Source: Fomitopsis serialis (lineage: Eukaryota > Basidiomycota > Agaricomycetes > Polyporales > Fomitopsidaceae). From it: a DNA stretch of 40,530 bases. A model generated the notes under the pieces. That model was given only the letters and a program-made list of their open reading frames with translations, had not been told where the DNA came from and made no database searches. The position numbers and the translations under genes are program-made. Shown here one piece after another: positions 10,792-22,946 of this stretch (positions within the stretch are counted from its first letter, which is position 1; each line of letters opens with the position of its first letter). Where the stretch lies: NCBI RefSeq assembly GCF_022376445.1, contig NW_025955319.1, forward strand, positions 1 to 40,530. Reading direction: 5' to 3'.

Positions 10792-12223
10792 ATGGAGGGC
10801 CTCCCCGCAGCTGCTCACCCAGCCCCGACCTCCGTTGAGGCTACTGCCGGTCCTCGGGATGACGGACCCCTGCCGATGTCCTTTCCTGCGGTCCTACGCA
10901 ACCCGGGCATAGCAGATCGGTTCGCTCACCTACATAGGAGCGACTCCAGCCACCTGCGTGGGTCCTCTACAGCTCCTGCAGCGCCCAAGAAGAACAAGCG
11001 TGACGAGAAGGAGGGCAAGCGGTGGGTGAGGCGGAAGGAGAACGGTGCGTGTGCTGCTTCCCCTGGGCATGCCCGGTCTGAGGGCATCTGCCTCGTGTCG
11101 ATCGCATCTGCGCACCCCAGCCCGCTTCGCAGGTAACTCGCACATCGTTCTCCCCTCTAAGCGCGACTACGCCCTCGTCGCCCCACACAATCAGTCCACC
11201 TTCCCCCAGCCTCTCCCCAACTACCTTTCCCGCATCAATGCCATCCCGCCCGCCGTCCTTCCCGGACGCGAGCCCGCCTCAGCGAATGCGGGTCGCTTCT
11301 GGATGAGCCTCAAGGGCATGCGCCGCGAGCTGCGCAAGTCAGGACCGCGCACAGAGCAGCTCGTGCGCGAGCTCGAAGACGAGATCCTGGCATGGCTCGA
11401 CGGAGGCTTCATGCTCGAGCCAGACGCTGCAGCAGAGATAAGCCTTCCAGGGCGGCCGGTCGACAGCGGAGAAACAGTCAAGGAGGTCAGTCGGACACCC
11501 CTCCAGCTTGTGTGGTGGATCGAGGACAACTCCTGGACGCGCTACGTCGTGCACTGCTGTGCGAGGTACCATGAAGTCGTCAGTTTCAGTACGTCTCCCC
11601 CTCTCCCCTACTCCTCACGCTGATCCTTACTCGCACTCTCGCACTCGCGCACAGGCAAGGACAACTCCGGCCAACGCCTCACCTACCTCCTCCGCCCCAA
11701 CGTCACCCGCCCGACGCACGGCCTCTCCACCGGGCTCGACACCCCGCCCGCGACGGACCTCGAGTCGTCCGTGCACTCCGACTTCGACGCTGGCTCCGCC
11801 TCCGACGCCTTCTCCGACCGCCGCTCTGACTCTGGTCTCGACTCCGACGTCGAGCTCGTCGCTTGCCCTGCCCCGCGCGCCCTCTCCGCCATCGCTGAGT
11901 CCGCCCCGGGGTCGCCCGCCCGCGCTCCGGCGCCCCTCGAGCCGCTGAGCGAGGACGAGTGGTCCGTGATAGGGGACGATGCCGATGCGGAAGACAGCGA
12001 GGTCGAGGCTGCTCGCGTGGGGTCACTCGCGCTGAGGGACGCGGAGGCCTCCCCGCGCATGCGCCAGGCGTCGTTCCGCTCGCATGTCTGGGAACGTCAG
12101 CGACGCTCTGCTTCGTCGCCCTCCCGCTCACCCGCTAGACGACCCGCGAGGATGTACCGCGTGGAGCCGCCACGCTCAGCACTCCCGTCGCGTCGGTCGT
12201 TCCACGAATACCTGTTCTCCTGA
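10792..12223 (+). CDS. R3H-domain protein with R3H-associated N-terminal domain
   Basis: Predicted single-strand nucleic-acid binding protein; its cellular role is not known to me. Exons 10792-11044, 11121-11588 and 11655-12223 encode 429 aa. Residues about 80-190 match the fungal R3H-associated N-terminal domain (RFAGNSHIVLPSKRDY, STFPQPLPNYLSR, RFWMSLKGMRRELRKSG, EDEILAWLDGG). The R3H signature Arg-x3-His lies at about 224-228 in RYVVHCCARYHEVVSFS, followed by GQRLTYLLRPNVTRP. The last 170 residues are acidic and Ser/Pro-rich, presumably disordered, ending in a basic Arg/Ser tail. The third intron/exon boundary falls right after the R3H motif. The gene converges on the chitin synthase gene, with 261 bp between the two stop codons. 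Confidence 0.8.
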
Positions 12224-12484
12224 GGGCCAGGGACCTTCGGGGAGCTATTTATGATTCGTATCGGTTCGTCGTAATTGTCTCCCGCTTCTGACGGTTGTAC
12301 GCATAGACGTGCATATACTGAGCTGTACGAGTAACCTACACACGTGTGACTACAGAGAATTGTACGAGTCCATAGGAGTCCGTAGATGGCCTGTCGCCCC
12401 TCGGCTGAATATGAAACATGATATACATTATAACGATACGAATGTCCTTGGCTGTCCTGAGTTAATGGGACGAAGAGGGGCCTT

Positions 12485-15400
12485 TCAGCCCGTGAAGACC
12501 CGCGCGATGAGGTACATCGTCGACCCCGCGAATCGCTGAGGGAGCTGGTGAGCGGGATTATATACTGGTCAGGAAAAGGACTTACGACGATGGTGGTTAT
12601 AGCGACGAATGCGAGGATGAAGGTCATGTAGGCCTTCGTCCGGGTGAGGGAGTTGTCGCCCGTGAACGTGTTGACTGGGTCGCCACCCCCAAGGATGGCC
12701 AACAACAAGACGGCCTGAACAAATCGTCCAAGTGAGCATCACCGCCAGTCTCGCGAACTGCACGGAGCACGCACATTCGACAGCACCCAAGTCAGGAGCA
12801 CCTACACCATCGCCCCGTCAGCACCCATCCACCATCTACCCGTCAGCGGAAAGCCCACTCACATTTGTCCTGACGTTCGCATAGTAGTCCTTCGCGGTCT
12901 GCTCCTGCTCCGCGAGGCTGCTCCCCGCGTTCGGCTTCGTGCTCGGCCGTTTGTACTTGATGTTCTCCAGCGCTTCCTTGTAGATGTCGTCCACCGCCGC
13001 AGCGTCGACAACCTCAATGTCCACCTGCGAGTTGCTGTTCTGGATGACCGCGCCGAGGTCGGACTCTACTTCTGCGTCTTGCTTGGTGCCCCAGGAGATC
13101 TGTGTTGATCTGTCAGTATGTGTTGGTGACTGCAGGCGGTGTGATGGTACGCACGTCATCTAGGTTGGAGAACGCATAGCTGATTGGAGTATCGGTGAGC
13201 CGTACGTTCATTTGGACCTTGTGATGGCTTACATGTTGAGCAGGTTGATGTACGTAGGAGACAGCAGCAAGTAGGGGATGAAACTCGTGAAGAGGTGCCA
13301 CGGGTCCATCGCGAACAAGCTCGACAGAAAATACACTGGCCGTTCGTCAGCTTGCTTTAATCCCTCTCAACCAACAGAGCCACACTCACCTCCGTAGGTG
13401 ATAATAACACTGAATATCATCGTCTGGTAGGCAACGCCACCACCGTTTGCAGCCTTAACAGCACACGTGATGGCACAGAACAGCAAGTAGACCATCATCA
13501 ATGCCAGCAAGATGGCCGTCGTTTGGTACTTCCATTTGGACCTGAACGCCGCCGAATAAGTCCTCGGTGTCACATCGCAGGTCTGTTACTTACGCTTTCG
13601 GCTTGTTGCCCATAGAGAACAGGAACGCGGCCACGACAATCGCACCCATCACGAACTGAACGACCGCGTTCCAGTACTTGATGCCTTCCATACCGAATGC
13701 CGGGGCTTCAAGTGACGAAGTCAAAATAATCTACGGAGAGTCAGCACCGGAGTTGCCGTCCAGAGTAATCCTCGACCCACGAAGAACAAATAGAAGTTGC
13801 CCTGCCCAGCGCAAGTCAGTCAAGTACCGCTGCATAGACACGACACGGACTCACAATCGCGAACCAAGCGGCAATGAGGTTGATGACGTTATATATCGTC
13901 TCCATAACCAGAACGACCTTCCTCCAAACACTGTGGCCCGAACGCAAGATCTGGCCAAGATGCGCGATAGCGTACGTCGCTGCGAAGAACGAGCCATTGA
14001 GCCATCTGCGTCGCTGGCTGATGAACTCTGGAAGTGCATCCGGCACATCAGTCTCTGCGATAGCGCTTTTGACGTATTTGAGGATCCAGCTCGAATTTGC
14101 CTTTGCAACGAGCTCGAAGCATAGAATACGCTATGCCTTGTGAGTCCGAAGGTGCAATGAAAGGAGACACATACTCACATCTTCAGCGAGGTCTGCGAAA
14201 GCCAATGAAAGGGTAAATCGCCGTCTCCACAGAATCTCCGAGTAGACTTACACATGTTTGACGTAAAAATGTCGGTGTCTCGCCCATGGAGAACTTCTCC
14301 CTTGAAATACGACGCAAGTGGTCCCCGACCAGACCTGTCGTTCTGCAATGCGATGTAACTACAAAAGCAATTAGATAGTGCCGAACGTAGGAGCGAACCC
14401 AGACAAACCGGTAAGCAGAAAATGCGCCAGGCTAGTGGATGACGGACAGTAAGGTCAGCAATCAAACATGCAGTGACTGTACCCTGACTGACCAGTACGC
14501 TAATGTAGCCGAACAGAGACTCAGTCGGTTTATCCAAAATGTTGGCGATCTTGTACTCGAAGTTCTGTGCCGCGACTGAAGGGCGGCATGTCATTACATT
14601 TTTCTATTTGCTGGACCCAACAAATGCATACCTAGAGGGTTGATCAATGCTGACCAGCGCTTTCCCTTGTAGGCAGCGATCTCGCCACATGCTCCAGCAA
14701 CATTGGAGTTCAAGTCGAATGCTTTCCATAGGTGGTATATGCTCTTTGGTCCCGGTCGCGTCCCGACGTCTAAGAGTACACAAACATTGGGCTATATGCG
14801 GTCCAGCTTCAACACCAGTCGAATACCAGGCCCGCGTGATGTTTACCCACCTGCAGTAAGGACCCAAACGCATTGAAAAACCACCGGTGACTGTTGATTT
14901 TCTTCTGGTTCTTGGCCTTCATGCAGAAAATGATTTGCGTGGGCACCACACCCTTGTCAGGGTACTTGAAGTGAAGATCCGCGTCGAGCCCGAAGGAAGT
15001 TGTGTATTCGAACAAGTGCGCCGTCGTCGGTACGTGATTGACTTCTTTCTGCATGTAGGCACCCGGCTGATACACGCCGAGTAGCGTCAAGCAGTCTAGA
15101 ACTCGAGGGTGCACCTTGGACCTTCCGTCGGCGACAATGCAGACAACGACCTGTGGGTAGCAAATGAGCTGACGTTGTACTGTTGTACAATGATGTTGCT
15201 GAGACGAACCTTCTTCCAGGCGTCGGGGCCCCATGTGCGGGAGTTCTTCCTGGAACAGAGATGCGAGATGTTTTGCATCACGCCATACAAAGTCCTGCAA
15301 AAGAGAACCTCGTCTTCCTGCATGGAATTCGCAAGTTAGTTCATAATGTACTCGAACGACCAATCGACTCACGTTATACATCGTAATGACGATAAACAAC

Positions 15401-16716
15401 TCGGTCGTCCTACCCAGTTCGTTCTGTCTCAAGAAATAACCGTTCTTCTCGAAGTTGTCAGGGTCGCACGTCACCGCTGTATAGCGCGCCTGCTTCATCT
15501 CCGGCTCGACCTTCCATGGCATGATGAGTTTCGGTGGGACATCCAATTGCATCACCAGATTTCCGTTCGTGAGTTGCACCCGTTTCTTCGTCTTTCGACG
15601 ACGCACCATGCGCCCTGCGGGCACAGGCCCGAAGTGACGTGTGTCGGTAGGGGTCTCGGGTTCGGTGTAGGGCGTCCCTGTCGTCGACAACGATGTTTTC
15701 TCCGGGTCCGCTGGAGGAGCAATGGTGGCACGCCATGGTTTCTCGTCATAGAATGTGCCGCCCTCATATTGGTATGCGCGCTGATGGCCTACGTCTTGCT
15801 CCTCGTCGTACGTCTGCGAGCGCGTGTGTCGCTGTGGCGAGTAGCCGGTGTAGTGCACACTATCATTGCCGACGATGTGGTAGTCTTCGTCGTCCACTGC
15901 GGGTGTGGGAGACCGAGAACGCGGCGGACGATAGGACGCACGCGAGTGCGTTCCTGAGGCATAAGCCTCAGCATCATGCCGAAAATGGTCGAGTGCGCTC
16001 TGAGATCCTGTGTAGCTTGTCTCCAGGTCGGACTGCTGCTGAAATGGATAGTCGGGGTGCGCAGCATGGACGGATGTGGCAGCAGAGCTATAAGCTGACG
16101 CGGGCCGGGAGGGGGGCTGCCACTGAGCTGATTCCTGAACGTAGTCTTGTATAGGGTCCCCGTCTGCTGAGTAGTAGGCTGTGTGTGATGTGTGCTGAGG
16201 AGCGACGGCTCTATAGTTTGAGTAGTCGGAGAAGGGGTCGCGCTCTCCGGAGAACTGTGCGTTGTCCCACTCAAGGGGCTCGCCGGACTTGATGGTTGGG
16301 AGCGCACCATAGTCACTTCCCGTCCCGGGGACGATATGGATATAGTCTTTCTCCTTTAGCTCGCCGTCCAGCGGCCCAACGTACGTGGATCCTGAAGACA
16401 CGCTGCCCCTAGTAGATGCTCTGTCGCCTCCGCTGCTATTCTCCTCAGTTGCCTCTGGAACGGGTGGAAGTGATGGTCGGCGTGATGGTGAACTCCTAGA
16501 ATAGCGCAAGGCCGGTGCAATGGCCGTGGGCTGGTAGTTCTGGGCGTATTCCAAGGGATATTCGGCCGGAGAAGCGGCTATTCCAGTATCATTGAAGGTA
16601 TACCGTTGAGTATCGCTCGAGACGTTGGAAGGTGGCTCATACTGCTGATGCCGTTGTGAATAATCGTCGTCGTCGTCATCGAGTGGAACGTATGAGGGTG
16701 CTGCTTTGCGATTCAT
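12485..16716 (-). CDS. Chitin synthase, division I (class I-III, probably III)
   Basis: Plasma-membrane enzyme that polymerises UDP-GlcNAc into wall chitin. Eighteen exons: 16716-15373, 15317-15210, 15150-14851, 14791-14632, 14575-14493, 14431-14409, 14358-14252, 14192-14179, 14130-13855, 13801-13781, 13730-13594, 13541-13390, 13335-13233, 13179-13155, 13099-12863, 12801-12775, 12714-12586 and 12535-12485 (3,297 nt, 1,098 aa). The first 330 residues are Ser/Tyr/Pro-rich and disordered. The catalytic core has [49 protein letters not shown] (EDR at 712-714) and QRRRW at 752-756. At least six membrane spans follow. The start at [12 protein letters not shown] was preferred; an in-frame ATG at 16782 would add 22 residues. 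Every junction keeps frame. All catalytic motifs are intact, so the enzyme should be active. The class is inferred from motif style only. Confidence 0.92.
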
Positions 16717-17245
16717 GACTGTCGTAGTGGTTCTGTCGTAAACGTGAGCGCTATCTGCTTGAAAATTAAGACCGAAAAGCAAGGCATAACGTCTCTTTCA
16801 ATTGCTCACATGGATTTGCCTCGCGATAGCACCGCGGTTCAGAGGCAGGTCGTTTCGCCGTCCGCGTTGCGATGACTTGTACTCGCCCGGGGGGTTTAAA
16901 GAAAGGACTTCCTCAGCTACAGCGGACAAAGCGAGCGAGCATCAGAATTACAAGCAGCGTGTGTGCGAGCTCGTTCAAACGAGCAGCTGTATGATGATGT
17001 TGGCCAACATTAACCGCCGCACTGAGTTCAACTTCTGCGCGTCAGACACGTGATCGCGTCTATCGCACGGGCCCCGCCACTGGCATTGCTTTTCCGGGTT
17101 TCCTCACTGCGCAGATGAGTACTGTCGCTGGATCTCATCGCATAGCCCTCAGATCATACAGTTACACATTGATACAACATATAAGATAGTCATGACGGGA
17201 ATAGGTCACCACAAGCCAGGCCCGAAGCGATACAACTCCCTGCAG
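16717..17245. other. Intergenic, 529 bp: chitin synthase promoter
   Basis: Lies between the chitin synthase start and the Pol kappa stop, both on the minus strand. No clear TATA element or RNA gene is seen. An in-frame upstream ATG for the chitin synthase lies at 16782. Confidence 0.4.
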
Positions 17246-20200
17246 TCACTTTCTCCGCTTCCTCGTGGGTCCTTCTGTAGCACCGGACGGGGCTGTTCCA
17301 CGTTTCTTACCAGAGTTAGATAGGATGTCGGATATACTTCTCGGCTTGAAGCCTTTCGAAGTACTGGCCACACCGGCATGGGACAGAACAGTAGTGGTGG
17401 AACTTGAAGGACTTCCAGCCTGAGCTTCTCGAATAGCCTCTTTGCTCAAGCAGAAGTCGATGTGCGCATTCAGACCATCATTGTCTGTGACCATAGTCTT
17501 GGCGCATATTGGGCATGTCTGCGTATTTGGTTCCTTTGTCATTGAAGTCGCGCGAGAGGGAGAACTTGGCCGATGGCCGCGCGAGGTGATGGCAGAAGCC
17601 GAAGGGCCAGTAGAGGAAGCGCGGACAGAACACGATTCTGCGAGTCGAGGAGATTTTGTATTCGAAGAGGAAGACTGTGAAGACGTTGGTGCAGGTGCTG
17701 AGTTCGGTGGCCTGGGGCGGTGGTCAGAGCGCCTGTCCGGCTGAAAGCGTTCATCCTCGAAGAAATTTGTATGGTTCACAGCCTTTTCATCTCGCTCGGC
17801 AGGAGGAAATGCGAAGTGCACATCGTCCTTTTCTTCCTCAGCCTCAGCTTCCTCGTAATACCCAGGCATCGCGTCTTGCAATGAAGCCTGCAACCGTGTA
17901 GTCTCTTCTGGCTGCTCCTCGACACCAATCCGCTGTTTTTTCGTCGGTGACCCACCACTATCAGCAGCCCCAAAGAACTAGAGAAGGAATCTCATTTCAT
18001 CTCTCCATAAAGATTGCAAGGCGCCTACCTTCATAATTCCAGAAGCCTTCCTCTCCGCCTCTGCCTTGAGGTCCTTCAGCTTTGTCACGCGCAGCCCAAT
18101 CAGTCGTAGATTTAGCGGGAACTCGGGCACCAGGAGCTCCTTCCCTATCTACATTGCAAATTGTGAGATCAGAAGAGCGAGATACCCGTAATAGCGGGCC
18201 ACTGACTGCGAACAAGTCCTCCTTCCTTGACGATACCCACCGGTCGAATGACTTCGCACGCGTGAAGACTGTCGGATGCGGACCAATATTGTCATGACGT
18301 TATGAACGAAGAGCTTCGCATTCATACCTTGATATGTATCCAATTTGTACTTCAGCGTCACCGTTTTCCCGGTCCACCCTCCTTCGTTCATATCACTCTC
18401 CAGCTCTGATGCGACATCCTCGAGTTTCTGAAGGATCTGTTCCTTGTCGCTAATCGGCGAGAATGTACTGGGCAAGGACCAGCCATGAGTACCCCGGAAA
18501 CTTCAGTCTGGCAACACGACTAGCTCACCGCTCGGCGCCGATGCTCTTACGTTCCTCCCGCGTGCCGGGCTGTACGATGTTCGACGCGATGCCAAGATAG
18601 GCTTGCAACAAGAAGTGTAGACCAAATTGCTTATCCATCAGTGACAGCACTGCACGGTGTGCATAAATGTCTCCACATGTCTTTATGAACATAGAGATCC
18701 CGAGAGAATGACAAGACTCGTCAGTAAACACTTTCACCGCAAGCCGTGCGTCAGCCGCGTGATTCCTCCGCGCACACACGGGGCACATGGGAAGTGCGGA
18801 GAAGGGCAAACTCACCTTGATTCCTATCGACTCCAACAGGCGTTCGTTAACACGCCCCACCCCCTGGACCTTGCGGATGGACAGGTCGCGCATGAAAGCC
18901 TTTATCGCGCGCGAGTTGAACTCTAGCTTGAACTGGCCATTCGGCTTGTTCTATGGCGGCATGACGGCGTTACCATACTTTCGTTCGTACCACGGAACTG
19001 GAAAAATGAACCTTGTCTGAGCAGATCTGTGTCATGTCAGGTGGCCACTCTGCTGAACGAGGACATGCGGAATCACCTTGGCAAGCATCTACATGGAAAA
19101 CAATTTAGAGCGAATTGGCAAGGAGCGCAGAGCGTGTCTGACCTTGTTCGGCGCAATACCAGCGCTGACAGTCAATTGTGTTTCGCGGTGCACTGTCTCG
19201 CGCATCTCCCGCACGCATTCCTCTGCGTCCACTCGATGCTCCTCGCAATAGGCAGTGATGCTACAGAAGGAAGAAGGGCATATAGGTCTTAGGGTACTGA
19301 CACTAAGTCGGGGAACGAGCTTACTTGAGGTAGCCTTCATCGCAACCAGCAGCACACATGTTGGGATCGTACCGCTTGAAGACGTCCATTACCCGCTTCG
19401 ACATCTCCATGTACCGATCAAAGTGTGTCTCCACGAGGATCAATTCGGGACAGAGTTTCTTGGCAATGAAGGCTGGAAGGCCCATAGGTGAGCTCTAGCC
19501 AGAGGCCCGTCGGGTCTATGCAATTCAACGAAGTGACGCACAGGACATGCCCGACCGCGCTCCAAACTTCCGCGCCTCATACGAGGCGGTCGTCAGGACG
19601 CCTTTACCTACCTGAGATGTGAACGATTGGTGGAGCGCCAATTGAACGGAAGAAGCGTACCACTTACGGCGAAAGGCTTACCCCTGAGGCTTGGATTGTC
19701 AAGTAACTCGACGTTGGCGTAAAACGCGTCCATGTCAACGTGCACGATGATCTGAGTGAGGTCCCGTTGTGCTTCCAGCTTGACTAACTGGGCAGGGCGA
19801 AGTGTCGGGCAGACCGGGCATGGTGATCCAAAGGAGAACTTACAAGATGGTCTACTGATTGCTCCACACTACCTGCAGTCGTGCACGTTGACTGTCATGG
19901 CCGACGATGCTCAGAATGCACACATACGAGTATCAACCCCTTTCATGACTTCGTCGCGATGTTTCAATATTCGGGCGATGCGCTCTGTAAGCTCTTTGTC
20001 CTTGCGTTTCTCATTCTGAACATAACAAGTACTTGAGCTTCAAGAATGCGTCCGTGGTGCATTGCGACCGACCTCGTAAAACTTGGAACCCTTCGAAGCC
20101 TCTGCTATTATGCGATTAATCTCGGACTGATCCTTCGCAAGTCTGTTGCCAGGTATCAGGATAAGTCTCAACAGTCAAAAGCACCTCGACCTACCCTGCT

Positions 20201-20307
20201 TTCGTGACGGATGGACCAGCAAGACGTCTGAGGAGGCTGTCAGTTTGCTGCGATGGTTCCGGAGGAGCCGTCATAGTGGCCTCGTTTGGCATGTCATTGG
20301 CCGACAT
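17246..20307 (-). CDS. POLK: DNA polymerase kappa (Y family)
   Basis: Nuclear translesion polymerase of the DinB branch. Sixteen exons: 20307-20195, 20142-20073, 20015-19928, 19872-19844, 19787-19668, 19611-19542, 19472-19325, 19260-19143, 19088-19077, 19026-19012, 18950-18816, 18680-18529, 18467-18328, 18268-18207, 18148-18029 and 17977-17246 (2,124 nt, 707 aa). Catalytic acids: Asp118 in [12 protein letters not shown], Asp208/Glu209 in CDEGYLNIT. Also seen are [34 protein letters not shown] and the thumb [18 protein letters not shown], then the little-finger region with [20 protein letters not shown] finger (Cys619, Cys622, His636, Cys640) near the C-terminus should bind ubiquitin on PCNA. 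SGIMKFFG before it looks like a PCNA-binding box without the usual Gln. Two exons encode only four and five residues. One intron is 135 bp; most others are 50-69 bp. Confidence 0.93.
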
Positions 20308-20829
20308 ATTGAAGTCTGCAAGTCAATGACGACCCAAGTGAGTATCAGTTTCCAGACTGCATAGGACAGCAGGCAGGTCGAGAGCAAGGGCACAGCTGCA
20401 GCAAGGCTTGAGCAAGGCCTGCGCCAACTTGAACCGCGGCGCCACCTGAGTACTACTTAGTAGCATGGGCGTTTGTGACAATCACTTCACGGTCCCGACT
20501 TGGTCCCGACCAGTGCGTTTGCGGTGGTGTGACCGTGTCATGTTCTGCACCCCGCGCGTCAACGCGTCACACATGGTCAGTCCATGACCAGCGAGCTCTC
20601 GACCTCAGGCCTCAGGCCTCAAACGGTTCCCTCCCAAACAAATTTTACTAAGTACACAAAGACTGGATCACATCATACCACTAAGCTTCGAATGGCAAGA
20701 GGACGGGATACTAATCACGTTCAAGGTACGTGACAAAGTCATTCCCAACATTGTACTCACAATAACATCAGGCTATGCACAGAGTACGTCGTACAAAAAT
20801 CCGCCCTGATAGACATGGCTGTGCAGCAG
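20308..20829. other. Intergenic, 522 bp
   Basis: Promoter of the Pol kappa gene and 3' UTR of the amidase gene. A short near-direct repeat CTCAGGCCTCAGGCCTCA at about 20605-20620 is the only structure noted. Confidence 0.4.
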
Positions 20830-22946
20830 TCACAATGCCGCTTTCGCCTTGAGTGCGGCGTCCACTATCTCGGTCATCGCAATCACCGCCTCTTCCTCCA
20901 ACGTCCGACCGACAAGCTGCAAGGCCACAGGTGCATTCTGAGAGAGCGCAGGTTCATCTATGAATACCGTCAGTGACATTGTACTCACGTGCACCATCCA
21001 TGATGGGGTTTACTTACACCAACTGTATATTGCTTCATCCGTCTCGCTGAGGAACTGGTGGGCAGGCTTCTTCGCGTCCAAACTGAGATCGACCCTGGTC
21101 ACTGGGAATGTGACAGCAGGGTAGTCCAAGGCATTCAGGACCTTGGTATAGTTCGAGTAACTATGCCTATCGTAAGAGTATGTTCCAGCGATCTACAGGA
21201 CGACTTACTTGTTCCTGCCATGCGGAGGGGCTACGAAGGGTGCTCCAGGTGAGATGATAGCATCCACAGGTCGATCAGTGCCTGAGATCTCAGCCGTCTT
21301 CTGCCAGTGGTCCAGATACTCCTTCCGAAGATCTGCCCTAGCTTTCTGAATCTGCCACAGCGCATACGCAGATATGCCCGTCGGGTCAGGCCGTACGGAC
21401 ATGTCCGGCTCGCCGACACCTTCGACAACGCTCATCGTTGAGATGATCGGTTCGCCAGTCTCCGAGGTAGTAACTTGGAAATCTTCTGCTGCGCCTGCTT
21501 TCCATATGGCAGACTGATGCTGATGAGGGCAGCGCCACGACAAAATAGAGGGGTCACTTACGATAGTGTTTGTCAGTTCAAGGTGCTTGATTGGTTGCCA
21601 ATCGACAACTATGTGCTTGTTAGTCGCATGTTTTAAACCAAACCGTTATCCAAACCTTTGTGACCAGCCGCGCGTAATGCGTCTCGCGTCATCTCCAAAG
21701 CTCTGATGACTGGCGGGTGCGGTACTACGATGCCGTCATTCCACAGGATGGCGAAGCAAAGGGTCGATCCGCCTCCGTGTTCGGAAAGCGCGTACGCTCC
21801 ATCATCCCATTTCTTCCTCACGCAGAGCGGGTCTTTCGTCCACGGGCTTTGACTGATGACAGCTTGCATGAATGCCTTCACACCGCTCAGGCTATTGGAT
21901 AGCGGGCCGAGGACAGACGGGATAGAGTCTTGGCCAACCATCGAATTGACAGCACCTTCGTATGGTATACGCCCATACGATGGTCGTAAGCTGTATAGGC
22001 CATTGAAGAGAGCCGGTATGCGGATGGAGCTATTGAAGATATTACTCGACAGTCTGCGCACTTGGACAACCAGCTGCACGTACCCTCCAATATCCGAACC
22101 AACACCGAGAGGACTACCCTTCAGGTGGATTAAGGCCCCTTCGCCACCAGACGAGCCCCCACAGGTAAGGTTCCGGTTGGCGGGGTTGACTGTTCGACCG
22201 AATATCAGATTGTACGTTTCTGGCCACTACGCATCGCCTCATTGTTAGTCAGGATAGTGACGCCGACGAGGGCATGCGCACCATCAACGTCTGAGGGATA
22301 TTGGTCCGTACAAACGGAACAGCCCCACAGTCATACAGAATATCAACGAGCGTAGCATTCTTCTCGGCATACTTGCCGATCCAGGACACATATCCTACGA
22401 CTCCCGATGAGTTGCGTGTATCGTTGCCACGAACAAACCAGCTTACCCATCGTGGTTTCCAGGCCTTTGATGCATAGCTGATCCTTCAGCGAGATAGGAA
22501 GCCCGTGCAAAAGGCCAACGACCTTGCCCGTCGTCTTCAGATGCTCATCCAATTCCTTGGCACGAGCGAGCGCACGTTCCACAAAGATCTCAGTCAGGCA
22601 ATTGACCTACATCATTCCACGCAGTACACCTGTGTCAGCAAGGATATGAACAGACATGCAACCTCAGACTGCTTACAAGTTGGTGTGCGACGATCGCCCG
22701 CTTGTAGAAAGCGGTGGTCACCTCCACCGCCGACCATTCGGCAGAGGCGAGCTTGTCCAGCAGCGCGCCGACATCCACAGTGTTGGTGATCTCCAGTTCC
22801 CTCGCCGTTAACAGACCACATTCCTCTGGGATGACGGTCACATCAAGTGCTGTATCCGGTGGTGTAGATATCAGCCACTCTTTCGGGATCGACTCTTGTT
22901 GACGTAGCCGCTTATCGGCGACCAAATCCTGCCAGCGTTGAGACAT
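20830..22946 (-). CDS. Amidase-signature hydrolase (acetamidase-like)
   Basis: Hydrolyses carboxylic amides with a Ser-cisSer-Lys triad; the substrate cannot be read from sequence. Nine exons: 22946-22677, 22606-22447, 22394-22282, 22226-22084, 22029-21656, 21608-21562, 21513-21209, 21160-21018 and 20957-20830 (1,683 nt, 560 aa), the usual length for fungal general amidases. Triad residues: Lys131 in LPISLKDQLCIKG, Ser207 in CGGSSGGEGAL and Ser230 in GVGSDIGGSIRIPALFNGL. The C-terminal YPAVTFPV and APVALQLVGRTLEEE segments are also typical. No signal peptide or membrane anchor is seen, so it is probably cytosolic. The start MSQRWQDL is the first ATG of the open frame and fits relatives that begin with WQ-K/R patterns. 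Intact, with all junctions in frame. A nutritional role in using amides as nitrogen source is inference from the family. Confidence 0.9.

Noticed and set aside
16717..16782. Upstream in-frame ATG for the chitin synthase (adds 22 residues)
   Set aside because: The extra residues look like translated 5' UTR, and [12 protein letters not shown] is a more typical start; kept only as an alternative.
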